From Euryodendron excelsum (taxonomy: Eukaryota > Streptophyta > Magnoliopsida > Ericales > Pentaphylacaceae): a stretch of 64,000 bases of DNA. The translations under genes were made by a program, and so were the position numbers. Positions 1-11,236 of the stretch are shown here, piece after piece; the first letter of the stretch is position 1; the number at the start of each line of letters is the position of its first letter. Below the pieces are notes generated by a model, which saw only the letters and a list, made by a program, of their open reading frames with translations, was not told the DNA's origin and made no database searches. The stretch lies in assembly GCA_033060915.1 (NCBI GenBank), contig CM065398.1:202501-266500 (forward strand). The letters are read 5' to 3'.

Positions 1-2040
1 AAGGTTGTGAACATACAAGGTTAGCTTCACCACATAATCAAAGGGGCTGAATCCATATGGTCAAAGGTTGAACTAGAAGAAAGCCTCCGACACGGTGACT
101 TTCAACAGTCCTTCCTACTCATAGATTGAGGAGACCCTTGTTTCAAGCATGCAAGAAAGGGGAGTAGAAGATAGGAGATTAAAATAGAAGAAAACACAAG
201 TGGGTTAGGAGGAAGAAAATAGAGGGGGGAAGTACATAAACATAAAGAGAGAGCCTACCTTGTCCTCTTCTTATCTTGCTTGCTACACTTGCCTTGCTTT
301 ACTTGATTCTTGAGAGCTTCCAATTTGCAACACTGCGAGTCTTCAATGGAGGCTTGTGTATGAGTGTATAGAGTGTGTATAGGTGTTAGGGTTAAGTCTA
401 TGGAGGCTAAGGTTTGGAGAGACTTTGACATTTGTAATTCAAAAAGCAGAGTTTTTTGACTGAGTTTGTGGACCCTTTACACGCAGGGGTAGGCTCTGTA
501 TTTATAGACACAAGACTAGCCTGATGCTTGTTATAGTGGCTCTTAGGAAATATTTTACAGCGGCAAAAAAAGTATCTTTCGACCCTTGATATGCAAGACA
601 AAAGATTTATGTGCCTGTACTATTGACTACTTTGTAATTTTTGGCTTGGCTCCACTAGGAGTGACTCTGAAAAGTTTGGGAATGTTCCGAGAGGCCAGGA
701 ATGGCCCCGAAGGCCAAAAATGGGCAGAAAATCTTGAAATAGTGTCCTAAAGGTAACGGACATAAAAAATAAGGTCGAGCCATTAGGGGCAAAACGATCA
801 ATTCGACTGGAAAACCGCCGAAATGGACTTAGAATGTCCCACAAAGGGACTTGAAGGTCGGAAACACTATTTAGAAAGTTATGGGGAGTTTCTCGTTTGA
901 TACCTAAAGCCGATGTGGTTGGAAAAGGCAATCGGCCCACTATAGGCAAAACGGTCATTTTGCACTGGGTTTATCGAAATAGACTCAAAGTGTTCCGAAA
1001 GAGTGCTAGAAGATTTAGAATACTATTAGAAGCATCCTCAGTGTGGTTCCCAGGGGCACTCAAAAGCCTAGGGGCAAAATGATCATTTTGACTAGATGGT
1101 CTCGGAATTAATCCAGAACCGACTGTAAGCCATTTGAACATGCCATATTGTCTTTATGACGATCTTGGAAGGATGGACCTATTGCTTTGAGGACTTAGGT
1201 ACTTTCTCGACTAGCATGCCGAAAAAAGCCGAAGAGGCAGTTTGGTCATTTTTCACCAGAGTGGACTAGCAGGCACTGGTGTTGACCCGAGTTTTGAGTA
1301 TTTTCGTCACTCTAACGGTCTATGACGAGTTGATTTCCAAAGGTATCTCGTCCTTTAGTAAATGTGTCATGACCAATAGGCGAATTCGGTCCCCTGACAT
1401 AGGGGTTTTGTCGGCAATTCTCAATATCGACCTGTTTGTGAGTGTTTCCGCCACTCTGACGGTTGCGATATTTGTGAGTGTTTCTGCCACTCTGATAGTG
1501 TGTGTTTATTTTGGAGACTGCCTGATCACGAGAAGCTGCTAGGTGGACTTATTGTCTAAGGAATTAACTTTTTCGAAAGACGTGCCAAATAACGGACATT
1601 CTTCATTAGGGGGCTAGCAGGTGCCAAAGATGGACCGTTCTACCATCTCGGGGACTTGAGTTTTGTCCCGGTCAACGTGTTTGAAGGGGCTTACCATTCC
1701 AAAGAGTTTCTCAAAAAACGTGTCAGACTAGATGGTCTTACCGCCTGAGGGATCAATGGGCCGAATTTGATCTGGATTGGAATTGGATTTGAAATTGAAT
1801 TTGAGATTGAAATGGGGACTTACCATCTTTAAGAAGACGTGCCAACTGAAATAAGACCGAGCAATGCCACAAGGATACTTTGGTCATTTTGCCTCTGTTG
1901 GGCCCAACAGGCCCGCAAAGTGATTGATTGATTGGATTAAGTCTGAAAAATTGATTTAGACTTGAATTTATCGGTTTCAGTTTGAATATGAGTCTGGATG
2001 AACCGGAGGTTGCCGAGCGAAAAAAAATGGGGTGCTTACA
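1..2040 (-). mobile_element. Ogre-like long LTR, partial (runs off the left edge)
   Basis: This is the outer half of a long LTR of the same family as those at 12950, 16971, 24011 and 40543. On the minus strand it begins TGTAAGCACCCC at 2040. The other end lies outside the window. It shares the ordered blocks of the family: the CTTCACCACATAATCAA block near 30, a minus-strand TATA box at 498-507, several copies of GGGCAAAACGGTCA around 785-1090, and the CACTCTGACGG block near 1450. No PPT-like internal sequence follows 2040, so it looks like a solo LTR inserted into the copia-type LTR at its right. Its target duplication cannot be checked because the left flank is missing. Confidence 0.85.
498..507 (-). 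promoter_or_regulatory. LTR TATA box
   Basis: CTATAAATAC on the minus strand, followed downstream by AGAGCC. The same motif stands at the equivalent place in every minus-strand long LTR here, which supports transcription of the family from right to left in these copies. Confidence 0.6.
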
Positions 2041-2626
2041 ATACATACAAGTGCAACAATCTAATTTGAAGGCATAAACCCTAATTTTACTGTTGCTTTG
2101 TTGATATATTGGGGATTTACTGATCTTATACTGATTTCATCTACTCTTTGAGAGAGAGACTTTGTGTAAACCTCATTTATTCTATTTGGGTGGGTTTGTA
2201 AACCTGTGAATTGGAGTGTTCTTGTTAAAAACACTTGTAAGTTTGAGTGAAACTTGGACAAAATCACTTAGGGAGATTTGAGAGCTTGGGAAGAGCTCTT
2301 GTGAGAAGTGTGCTAGGCACTGGATCAACTAGCACCTGCTTTGTAATTTTTCATTGTATAGTGGGAGAGCTTTCAAGGGGGTCTTGATGGTGAGGACGTA
2401 GGTCATGAGTTGTAGCTGAACCTCGATAAATCATTGTGTTCATTTTGTGCTCTATTTTTCATTTATTGTTTGAGATTGCTTGAACACATTGCACACACAC
2501 TTTGGTTCTACTATTAGATTGACTAATTAGATTGCTTAAATAATTTTTTGTCAAAATTATTTGTGATTATTTTTGAAACTCAATTCAACCCCCCTCCCCC
2601 TCCTGCGTTGCACTCTTAAGCCAACA
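2041..2626 (+). mobile_element. Copia-type LTR, 3' portion
   Basis: The stretch has the look of a plant Ty1/copia LTR end: GAACCTCGATAAATC, then TTGTGTTCATTTTGTGC, then ATTCAACCCCCCTCC shortly before the end. It finishes in ..AAGCCAACA with the CA dinucleotide expected of an LTR. No coding sequence belonging to it is visible. The start is not in the window because the long LTR at 1-2040 appears to be inserted in it. The right boundary abuts E1 antisense-ORF sequence, suggesting that this LTR itself landed in E1. Family assignment is by resemblance only. Confidence 0.5.
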
Positions 2627-2739
2627 AATAGTCTCGGGGAGGTGGGAATATGGGGATGTCTCAGAAGGGGAGCGGCCTCCATAGCGATGTCCCAAGTGTC
2701 AGAGCCACCCTCTTTGTTTTTATGTCCTCGAGCTATCTT

Positions 2740-4353
2740 CTGTTATGCTTTTTTATTGATTTTGCTTTCTTTTTCTATTTCAGCCGACCACACAAAGGTG
2801 CTGAAGAAATACAAAGCTGTTAGGGTTGACTTGGCTACTCTAAAGAAAGTCTGGGCATACGGAGGGGAAGATGCTCAGAAAGGCTTTTGACGGGCAATGC
2901 ACATCTTGATGTAATACCTGATCTACTTCAGATCTTTCATCGAGACTGAAGGCATTCCTCTTGGGGTGGTAGCTCAATTGCAAGAGCTAGGTGAAGCCTG
3001 GAATCCTAATGACTTACCAAAGGGAGTCCTTATCCCTTTCCTCCATGAGCTAGCCCGAGTTACTTTATCAAATGCCCGTTCTGACTCTGCCTCTGTCTCT
3101 TTAAAGCAACATGCCTCTACTTCTATAATAAAAGAAGTCTCCTCTTCTAGTTCAATTGCTGTTTCATATCACCGTCATCCAGGCCAGCACAATCGACAAG
3201 TCGTCTATTCAAGTGAGAAATTTGAAGAAGAGGACTCCTAGATACAGACGAGGAACATGATGCAAAATCTTGCCAAGAAAAGGGCGAGAGGGTCCCATCC
3301 TCCTACTGCCCGAGCTGTGCAGTAACCTACTACTATGGACATGAATCCCCCAACAGTAGATAGATCAACTAAGAAAAGGCCCACCGTGGATCTCCGTCTT
3401 AAAGCTCCCCGAGCAAAGAGGGCCAGAGAGGGTCAGCACTATCGCTGAAACTCAACTTGACGCTATTAAGGCCATCACACTTCGACTACGCATTAAAGCT
3501 TACCCCGTCTCTACTATCGACTCTGCGATCAACGATGTCAATATGGCAGTGGCATTGGTGTAAAATTCTATGCTTACCAATGATGCTCTGACTTTGATGT
3601 AGGCGCCAAACCCTACCCTCTTCATAGAGGCGATCCACTCAAGTATGGTGGTAAGTGTTATAATCATTTGCTTGTTCTACTTTGCTCTGTCTCTTAGGTT
3701 CCTTACCTCCCTAATTTCTTCTTTGGGGGGTTTAGCAGATGAGCGAATACATGAACAGCTTCAGGGTTTAGGGCCAGAAGCTGAAGCATTCCGAGACTAA
3801 AAAGGGCAAACTCGTGGAGAAGACTGTCAAGCTCAAAGCTGCTTTACTGGGAGAGCAGAAGGCTACTTCACATACCATGAGTGAGCTGAAGAAGCGTAAG
3901 GATGCCCTATGTTCCACTTTGTTTGACCTGGATGAGAGGAACCAAAAGTTGCTGAAGAAGGAAGAGGAAAACTTGGGTCTCTAGGCCGAGATTATGAGCA
4001 AGAGGGAGGCCAACTTCAAAAAAGGCTTTGATTTGGCTGGGGATGACTACACTCGGCAGATGTACGAGGTCTCCAATGGACTCTTCAAGGAGGGTTGGGA
4101 TTCTGTTTTGAACGAGGCCAAAGTCAATAAGACTTCCCCCTTGTGGAGAAGTATCCCTTGGCCTTTTCCTGATGAGAAGATCCTCATTGATACTGAAGTC
4201 GGTCTTGCCACCTCCTCTAACGTGATCAATTTGTTTGATGCTGAGGATCTTCAATCCTTTCTTGCTGCTGCAACAGCTGATGCTAGTACAACTGTTAGGG
4301 TCCCCCCTAGTGAACCAGTGGATCCCAACATAGCCCATCTTCCAAAGACTTAG
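2740..4353 (+). pseudogene. E1 antisense ORF (aORF), coiled-coil 3' half, broken
   Basis: This spliced-looking gene lies on the strand opposite E1 gag-pol, downstream of integrase. A candidate acceptor (TCTATTTCAG) precedes a reading frame starting ADHTKVLKKYKAV near 2784. Further pieces encode a Ser-rich stretch (near 3070-3170) and a basic stretch (near 3370-3420). A phase-0 intron is predicted at 3651-3738. It is followed by a Lys/Glu/Leu-rich coiled coil (about 3739-3985) and an acidic tail with the stop TAG at 4351. At least five in-frame stops interrupt it. The 5' half, including the expected gypsy-type N-terminal domain, is missing where the copia-type LTR sits. In Tat elements such aORFs are known but their function is not. 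The architecture matches E2 at 55976-58123. Confidence 0.65.
3651..3738 (+). other. Predicted phase-0 intron in the E1 aORF
   Basis: Donor GTAAGTGTTA follows codons ATG GTG, and a pyrimidine-bearing acceptor TTTAGCAG precedes ATG AGC. Removing it joins the two exons in frame just before the coiled coil. The E2 aORF has an intron at the same relative place and in the same phase (57520-57598). Confidence 0.6.
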
Positions 4354-4534
4354 CTTTTTTTTTCTTCATTTTCGTTAGGTCTTTTTTTCTTTGGAAATCT
4401 TTTATAAGCTCTGTCTTAAGCAATTTCTACTTTTTGTAATCCATTGAATCTTTAATGAGAAAGCCTAGTTCTTTCATATGTTTGGGTGCTTTCCCTCTTC
4501 TCTATAGTTAGGAGTTCTGTTTACATATGTTCTC

Positions 4535-4995
4535 TTTAGGTAGGACTAATTTCAGCACTTAATTTTAATCTGGCTCATTTTAAGCCAACCTGCCAAACTT
4601 AGGTAGGACTAAGTTTCATACTTAGTTTTACTCTATTTTGGCTTTCATAGTTTTCATATTTGGTTTTATTTCGTTTTGTCTTTGATTAGCTGACCTAACC
4701 TACTTCAACAAAACCAAGTTGTCATACTTGCTTTTATTCTATTTTAGATTTTATTGGCCTACCTACCGCACTTAGGTAAGACTAAACTTTCTTACTTAGT
4801 TTTTATTGGTCGTCTGCCCTACTTAGGCAGGACTAAGCTTTTATACTTAGTTTTTTTATTTTGGCCTTCATTGGTCGACTTGTCACACTTAGGCAGGATT
4901 AAGCTTTCTTACTTAGTTTTTTATTTTAGCCTTCGTTGGCTGACCTGCCACACTCAGGCAGGACTAAGCTTTTTTATTTAGTTTTTTATTTTGGC
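4535..4995. repeat. Imperfect tandem repeat, about 50-66 bp period
   Basis: Units centre on CACTTAGGCAGGACTAAGCTT followed by ACTTAGTTTTTTATTTTGG. At least six imperfect copies lie between the E1 aORF stop and the integrase tail. The spacing varies (about 50 to 66 bp), so the array is old. Confidence 0.7.
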
Positions 4996-5109
4996 AATTT
5001 CTCTTTCAGTATCAGAACAAATAATTTCTACTGAACTAAAAGACTTTATTGAATAAAAAATTCTTCTAAGGAGTTTTGCATCATCTGTGAACCCCAGCTA
5101 GACTATATA

Positions 5110-6530
5110 ATCTTATGAAAAACTAAAAAATTGTCATCTGTCACTAATAGAACTTCTTCAAATTCTGCGCATTCCAATGTCGAGGTTGCTACCGTTCATC
5201 TTCGATTGTTTCTAACCAGTATGCCCCCACATCAACTTGGGATGTGACTTTGTAAGGCCCTTCCTAGTTTGGCCCAAGCCTTCCATCTGTGGGGTTCTTC
5301 ATCCCAGCTAGCACCCTTTTAGTACTAGGTCCAGGCATGAATGCTCTTGGTTGCACTCTCTTGTTGTATGATCGGCTAAGTTGCTAATGGTAAGAAGTAT
5401 GCTTAAATAGAGCATTTTCTCTCTTTTTTTGATGAGGTCCAGGTCTTTTGCAAGCATCTATTCATTAAAGCCTACATCATATGCTGCCGATCTCATTGTT
5501 GGCAGTCCTATCTTAAGTGGGATCATTACCTCCACCCTATAGGCCAAGGAGTAGGGAGTTTCCCCCGTTGATCCCCTCAGCGTTGTTCTATATGACCAAA
5601 GGATGTTGAGGAGTTATTCCACCCATCTTCCCTTTGCCGTCTCTAGCCTCTTTTTTATCCCATTTAGCATTGTCTTATTGGTGATCTCTGCATGTCCATT
5701 GCACCGAGGGTAGGCTAATGTTGAATAGTAGTTTCTGATACCGAGTTTAGAGTAGAATTCTTTGAGCATATTCCCATTAAATTGTGTCCCATTGTTTGAG
5801 ACCAATGCTCTTGGGATGCCAAATCGTGTTATGACATTCCTCCAAGTGAACCTTTTTGTGTCGATCTCTCTGATTATTGCGAGTGGTTCAGCCTCAATCC
5901 AATTGGTGAAGTAATCAGTTGTAACTATAAGGAATCTTTTATTGCTTGGGGCTTAGGGGAAAGGTCCGACTATGTTCTGCCTCCACTGGGCAAACGACCA
6001 TGGGCTGGTGATAGTGTTGAGGTCCTCTGCAGGCTGATAAATTAGATGTGAGAACTTTTGGCATTTCTCACACTTTAACACATACTAGGCTGCGTTCTTT
6101 TGCATGTATGGCCCATTAATACCCTCGAGAGATGGCACGATAGGTGATTGATTGGCCCCTGACATGACTCCCACATATCCCTTCGTGGATCTCATAAAGC
6201 ATGCACTGAACCTTGTTTGGGTGAACATAGTGAAGATAGGGGCCAATGAAAGACCATCTGTACAGCTCCTAGTCTGGTGAAAGCTAAAACTTCAGTGCCT
6301 TGTACTTTATCCTTTATGCCTCGTTTCTATCATCTAGCAACTCATCCTTATTCAGGTATGTAATAATGGGATCCATTCAGAAAAGGCCCAATTCTTTCAT
6401 GGCCAATGAACGTTCCTCTACTAGGTAGATGTTTGGTGCTGCCAATGTTTTAACATGAATTATCCTCTTAGACCCTAACTGTAGGGCTACAGTAAGCATC
6501 GCCAATACATCTGCGTGGGTGGTATTATCC
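5110..6530 (-). pseudogene. E1 integrase (gypsy INT), broken
   Basis: In minus-strand order: a linker after RNase H reading GWDNTTHADVLAMLTVALQL, then a zinc-binding-type segment (LYEIHEGICGSHVRGQSITY at about 6140-6210). Next is a core piece with NNGTQF and AYPRCNGHAEITNK (5614-5805), and a C-terminal tail reading LGPNWEGPYKV then WNAQNLKKFY (about 5170-5290). The core keeps the catalytic-type Glu in GHAE. The Asp expected before NGTQF reads Asn (SNNGTQF). Several stops and frameshifts separate the pieces, so no active enzyme can be made. No chromodomain is visible, as expected for the Tat clade. Confidence 0.85.
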
Positions 6531-6549
6531 CACCCGATTTGGTGTAGCT

Positions 6550-6888
6550 TCACCTTGCTAATTTCTTGAGCAGCTCTTGTGCCTTAGCTAGGCACAAATC
6601 CATTTTGTCATTTCTAGCAGCATATTCTCCAGCGATCTGGTTCACCACCAATTGGGAGTCTGAGTAAACCAGCAGATTAGAAATCTTCAATTCTGCTGTT
6701 CGGCGAAGCCCGGTGAGCAATGCTTCGTACTCCGATTCATTGTTTGATGTAGTGAATTCCAATTTGATAGCTTGCTCTATGGCTATTCCATCCGGGGTGA
6801 TCAACATTATTCTTGATCTTGCCCCCCGGTCATTGCTTACTCCATCTATAAAGGGCTTCCAATGATCATCGGCCTCCAAAAGCTTCAA
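6550..6888 (-). pseudogene. E1 second (archaeal-type) RNase H domain
   Basis: An open stretch of about 112 codons has the RNase H signature acidic positions: FIDG, then NNESEYEALLTGLR, then VYSDSQLVVNQIAGEY. It follows the gypsy RT-linked RNase H directly (overlap of 4 bases). A second, archaeal-type RNase H is a known marker of Tat/Ogre elements, so this domain places E1 in that clade. The module itself is open and looks the best preserved part of E1, but it has no intact upstream polyprotein. Confidence 0.8.
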
Positions 6889-7240
6889 AGGCAGATTATT
6901 GGCTGGGGGATCTGTGCGGGCAGGCTTTCCAATCTCATCTTGTAGTTTAACAAAAACTTAGCGATAAGGTTAGTGAGTACCTGAGCTTTTATTACTGATC
7001 TAGGATGGTACTTGATATTGAACTTGCCAAGCTCTATGACCCACTTTGCAATTCTTCCAAAAAAGTCTGCCTTTCTGAAGAGTGGTTTGAGCTGGTGGTC
7101 GGTGAGGACGTTGATCGTGTGCACTTTCAAGTAATGCACCAGCTTCCTAGAGGTTACTATCAATGCCAGGGCTAGCTTCTCCAAGGGGAGGTACCTTATC
7201 TCAGCCTCTAGGAGGGTCTTGCTCATGTAGTACACAGGCT
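6885..7240 (-). pseudogene. E1 gypsy RT-linked RNase H domain
   Basis: The segment reads YYMSKTLLEAEIRYLPLEKL, then SRKLVHYLKVHTINVLTDHQ, then GRIAKWVIELGKFNIKYHPR. These match the classical RNase H that follows RT in plant gypsy elements. It ends in a stop that abuts the second RNase H domain. Upstream, about 7240-7570 encodes a degraded RT thumb/connection containing GHSEHAVIVVLIR. Confidence 0.85.
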
Positions 7241-7570
7241 TTTGTTGCCTTCCCTACTATCGTATGAGTACTACAATGACCGCGTGTTCTGAATGGCCAA
7301 GTACAAATAGAGCTCTTATTCTTTCTCCGATGTTGATAGTAGTGGCGGCTAGGCTAGGTATGCTTTTAGGTCGACCAAAGCTTCATCATAATTTGGGCCC
7401 CAGCTAAAGCGTTCCTACTTCTTCAGAAGCTGGAAGAATGATCAGCACTTATCTGACAACCGACTAATAAACTGGTTAAGTGCTACAACCATCCATGTTA
7501 CCTTTTGAACTTCTTTAAGATTTCTCAGGGCTTGGATGTTCTAAATAGCCGTGATCTGATCGGGGTTTGC

Positions 7571-8100
7571 CTATACTCCTCGGTGGGTAACTAGGAACCC
7601 CAAGAATTGTCCCGACCTAACTCCAAAATCACACTTCGAAGTGTTCAACCTTATCTTGTAGCTCCTCAGGATGTCGAATACCCTTTTTAGATTGACTAGG
7701 TGTTCTCTACTGACCTTTTTTTTTACAACCATGTCGTAGATGTAGACCTCCATGGTGCTACCGATGTAGTCTTTGAACATTTTTGTCACCAACCTCTAGT
7801 AGGTTACACTGGCATTCTTTAGGCCAAAAGGCAAGAGTGATGAAGGTTGTCTTGTCCTCGTCTTCTTTATGTATAGGGATATAAGGGTACCCCCTGTATG
7901 CATCCAAAAAGCTCATTCTTTCGTGACCAGAAGTTGCATCCAGCAGCTGATCAATTTTTGGCAATGGAAAATGGTCCATGGGGCAGGCTTTGTTCAAGTT
8001 AGTAAAATCTACACATACCCATCACTTGCCATCATCTCCTTGAGGACGATCGTGGGTAGTAGTACACTTCTCTAATTGCCCTCACTTCAAAGAGCATGTC
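7571..8100 (-). pseudogene. E1 reverse transcriptase, broken
   Basis: The frame shows FTNLNKACPMDHFPLPKIDQ, then SFLDAYRGYPYIPIHKEDED (7758-8000). A frameshift later comes [20 protein letters not shown] and [19 protein letters not shown] (7571-7792). These are conserved RT blocks of Ty3/gypsy. The catalytic Y-x-D-D motif reads YIYD here, so one metal-binding Asp is lost, and frameshifts separate the blocks. The domain is certain. The copy is inactive. Confidence 0.9.
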
Positions 8101-8120
8101 TACTTCCTCAATTGTAGTAT

Positions 8121-8700
8121 CTACATGTTGGGTTGTTGCTCGCCTATCCTTTTGTACCACAGGTCGACACTATAGTCCACATCCAGTTGGTGGCAGGCAA
8201 TCACGGGATTAACTCCCGGCATCTTGAAGGGTGTCCATGCAAAAACCTCCATGTTCTCGACCAACAGCTTGATCAAAGTTGCTTCCTCTTTTGCTATCAA
8301 GGATGTACTGATCATGAAGTACTTATCCTTATCTATTCTGTCAATCTCTATCTTCTTTAATTCTTTCGTGACCTTCTTGTCAGAAAGCTCCCAACATCAT
8401 CTAGAGTGGGAGTGTCTTCATGCAATTCCATCATCTAGACTTGACTCATCTTTACTTTCACAAAACAAGCTGTCAGAAAACACTGCTTAGCTATGACCTG
8501 ATCTTCACGGATCTCCTGAATACCCCACTACTTGGGAAGCGTATCAGTTGATGATAGATGGATGGTATTGCCTTTATCAGGTGTAACTATGTATGACCTA
8601 TGACTACATTATAGGGTGAGGGCATATCGATGAGGTCACCTTTTCTAGTGGTCAAACCGGGTCTGAACTGAAGCCAACGAGAGGGTTGAGTGATGGTTGT
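8121..8700 (-). pseudogene. E1 protease C-terminus and protease-RT linker, broken
   Basis: The RT-proximal 64 codons (8121-8315) contain NMEVFAWTPFKMPGVNPVIA, the linker before RT in Tat polyproteins. Farther upstream, scattered frames match the end of the retropepsin region (NPLVGFSSDPV near 8660; EIREDQVIAKQCF near 8490). The catalytic D-S/T-G is not visible. Stops and frameshifts abound. Confidence 0.65.
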
Positions 8701-8899
8701 AGGTCAGCATCTTTCAATTCCAGCTTCTTGAACTCACTCTTGATGTTGATCTCCTATACGAGACCTAGCCCTGCGACCGGTGCTAAAGACACGGCTCCTA
8801 AGATGCTCGGGATGTGGAACACTCGGTCTCCTAAAGCCTGCCCTTCTCTTCCTGCGACTGGAACAGTGTCTGTGCCAATCTTCGGTCCTCCCACGATGT

Positions 8900-9285
8900 G
8901 ACCACATCCTTCTCTCTGATTATCTTAGTTAGCAACCTCATGTATGATTATCCTGATCTTCGTTATCAGGTCAGAAATCTCTTGATGGCGTCTTTTAAGC
9001 TCGTTTTCATTAACTCTGGGGTTTAAGTTCCTTCAAGGGAGATTACTAGGTCGCAGAGGGTTTCCCATTGAACGAGGCCTTCTCTAAACTTTTCTACCGG
9101 AAGGTCAGGCACCGCGTGATAAATTTTGAACGTAGTCGCCGGTTTCCCCAGGCCCAGCGGTGAGCTGAGCTTTTTGAGAACTCCAAGGGTACTTCATCTT
9201 CTAGAGTAGTGTGGCTCTGTACTTCATAGCTTCTGGAGTGTGAAGCTTCAAGAATTGCTCCTGCCTTAGTGCTCACTGTATTCAT
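8900..9285 (-). pseudogene. E1 gag 5' remnant
   Basis: An ATG at 9285, 16 bases inside the PBS region, opens a 63-codon frame beginning MNTVSTKAGAILEAS. No capsid-like or zinc-knuckle motif survives. The distance to the protease remnant (about 400 bases) is far too short for a full gag, so most of gag is deleted. Confidence 0.45.
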
Positions 9286-9300
9286 CTTTTCTCAAGGCTT

Positions 9301-9318
9301 CCCATATATGGTGCTAAT
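9301..9318 (-). other. E1 primer-binding site, degraded
   Basis: Directly inside the LTR end (..GCTACA on the minus strand) stands ATTAGCACCATATATGGG. It fits the GGCGCC-type PBS usual in plant Tat/Retand elements, with several transition changes. The LTR end, PBS and gag ATG lie in the expected order. Confidence 0.5.
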
Positions 9319-9344
9319 TGTAGCTGGAATTTTTCGTAAGCCTC
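9319..9344 (-). mobile_element. E1 5' LTR, inner 26 bp
   Basis: This short end of the E1 LTR was severed from the rest (46204-46726) by insertion of O at 9345. The last five bases, gcctc, pair with gtctc at 46204-46208 as the target duplication. Confidence 0.55.
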
Positions 9345-11228
9345 TGTAAGCACCTTATTTTTGCCCTCTTGGCAATCTCCAATCCAAATCAATCTTCCAA
9401 TAAAACGTCACAATACTATCAAACTCCAATCAAGTCAATCAGTCACTTTACGGGCCTATCGGGCCCAATTGAAGTCGAATGACCAAAATGCCCCTAGGCA
9501 CTCCAGGTAGTTTCCCAAGGTCGATCAATCTCTGAAACTAATGCCAAACACCGTCAAAGTGACAGAAACATTCACAAACCTTAAACGGTTCACTTCTGGA
9601 ACCTACTAGCCCGCCAATGTAGAATGTTCATTATGCCCCTTAGCATCTGGTAGTTTCTTGAGATCAGGCAATCTCCAAAACCAACACCAAACTATCATAG
9701 TGACAACAACACTCACCAAGTTAATATGGGCTTTGCCATTAAACCACCTAGTGTCACGGGACCAAATGCCCCTCTTGGCCGTGGCACGTTTATCGAAGAA
9801 AAAAGAGACCTCCAAAAATCAACCCGTCACAACCATCAAAGTGATGAAAATAATCGTAAACCCAGGTCCACACTGACGCCTGCTAGCCCGTCTCAGTGAA
9901 AAATAACCAACCTACCCCTTAGGCATGATGGCATGTCATGTGAGAAAGTACAAACTTCTCAAGACGATAAGTCTATCCAACCCGGCACATCTTCGAGAAA
10001 GTACCAAGTTCGGAAGATGGTAAGTCCACCTTCTAAGACTATCTCCGAATAGGCCGACATGTTCAATATGTCATTCCAACTGACTCCGGACCCGTTTCAG
10101 TGATACCCAATCAAAATGACCATTTTGCCCCTAGGCACCCCCGACATGCTCACTAGAAAATACAAGTCCCCTCCCCCGAAGCAACAAGACCACACCAAAC
10201 TACCTTTTGGTAGTCAAACACACTCTTGTGTGAGAATAAAGTCCACTTCGGCCTCATTTCAACAAGTTTTGGTCAAAATGACCATTTTGCCTCTAGTGAC
10301 CCGGGCATTTCCTAAACCACACCGGCTTTGGGTACCAAACCGGCATTCATTAGGATGCTCTGCTAAACATCCCTATCCATTTCTAAGCGAGTTCCTTGAC
10401 TCAGAACACCTCTAGGTCAACAAAAGCTTTTCAGAGCGTCTCACAGATGCTTCGCTATGGTTGTCTTTTTCTTCGATTCCCTAATTAAAACACACTATCA
10501 AATAACTTAAGAAATGTGTAAATCAAGTAATTCCCAAAAGCCTTTCTATAGATCTTTTCATCGATACGACTATATGGAAAAGATTGCTTCCCGAGACATC
10601 TGATTGCATGGCCCAAAAGTTGCCACTTTAAGAGACCCTAGAGAGTCTATGAGACGCTCTACCAGGTTTGACTTAAAACTCACTGTCAAACAACTTCAGA
10701 AATACATTAATCAGGGAATTCTTGAAAGTATTTTCAAAGCACTTTCTATCGGTATGGTTCGATTGGAGAGATTACTTCCCGAAAGCCTTAATCATATGGC
10801 GTAAATACTTCTATTTTTAAAAACCCTTGAAAAGTCTCACGGACGCTTTAAAAAGCTTATTTTTATGCACAGCTCCCGATGACATACCTCTGTCTTTTGA
10901 AATCCTTTGAAGCTCCCCAAGGGCTCCTGATTCATGAGAAACAGTAAAGGAACATCATGAACGTGACTAATTTTTCTAGATCTTTCTCAGATTGCACGAA
11001 TTTTGAGGTGAAGTCAACATAAAAGTTCACGGTAGCAGAGCGTGTGCTATATGCACCCAAAAAATGATCAGATCGTCCAAAACTTTTCTTGCTGCCTAAG
11101 ATAAGGTAGTACAAAGAGTGTCACGTGTCATCTTCTTAGAGGCACAGTACGAGCACATGTAGGACATACGCCTAGTCAAAATATAACTAGGCTCGTGTGC
11201 TATATATGCCTACTTTCAGAATTTTGCC

Positions 11229-11236
11229 TATAAATA
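11229..11236 (+). promoter_or_regulatory. LTR O TATA box
   Basis: TATAAATA in the context TTTTGCCTATAAATATAGG. C has the matching box at 30307. It marks the transcription direction as plus. Confidence 0.6.

Larger units (their letters stand above)
2627..9344 (-). mobile_element. E1: degraded Tat-type Ty3/gypsy retrotransposon (main body)
   Basis: Read on the minus strand from 9344 the order is LTR end, PBS, gag start, protease remnant, RT, RNase H, a second RNase H, and integrase. Beyond integrase a gene runs the opposite way (plus strand, 2627-4353). Gypsy order (RT-RNase H-integrase), two RNase H domains and an antisense ORF beyond integrase are known traits of the Tat clade. Every domain carries stops or frameshifts, so this is a dead copy. 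Its 5' LTR is cut by the O insertion at 9345 and resumes at 46204. Its 3' LTR is not in the window. Confidence 0.85.

Noticed and set aside
4047..4338. Minus-strand frames over the E1 aORF
   Set aside because: They are shadows of the coiled-coil/acidic plus-strand exon and show no gypsy motif.
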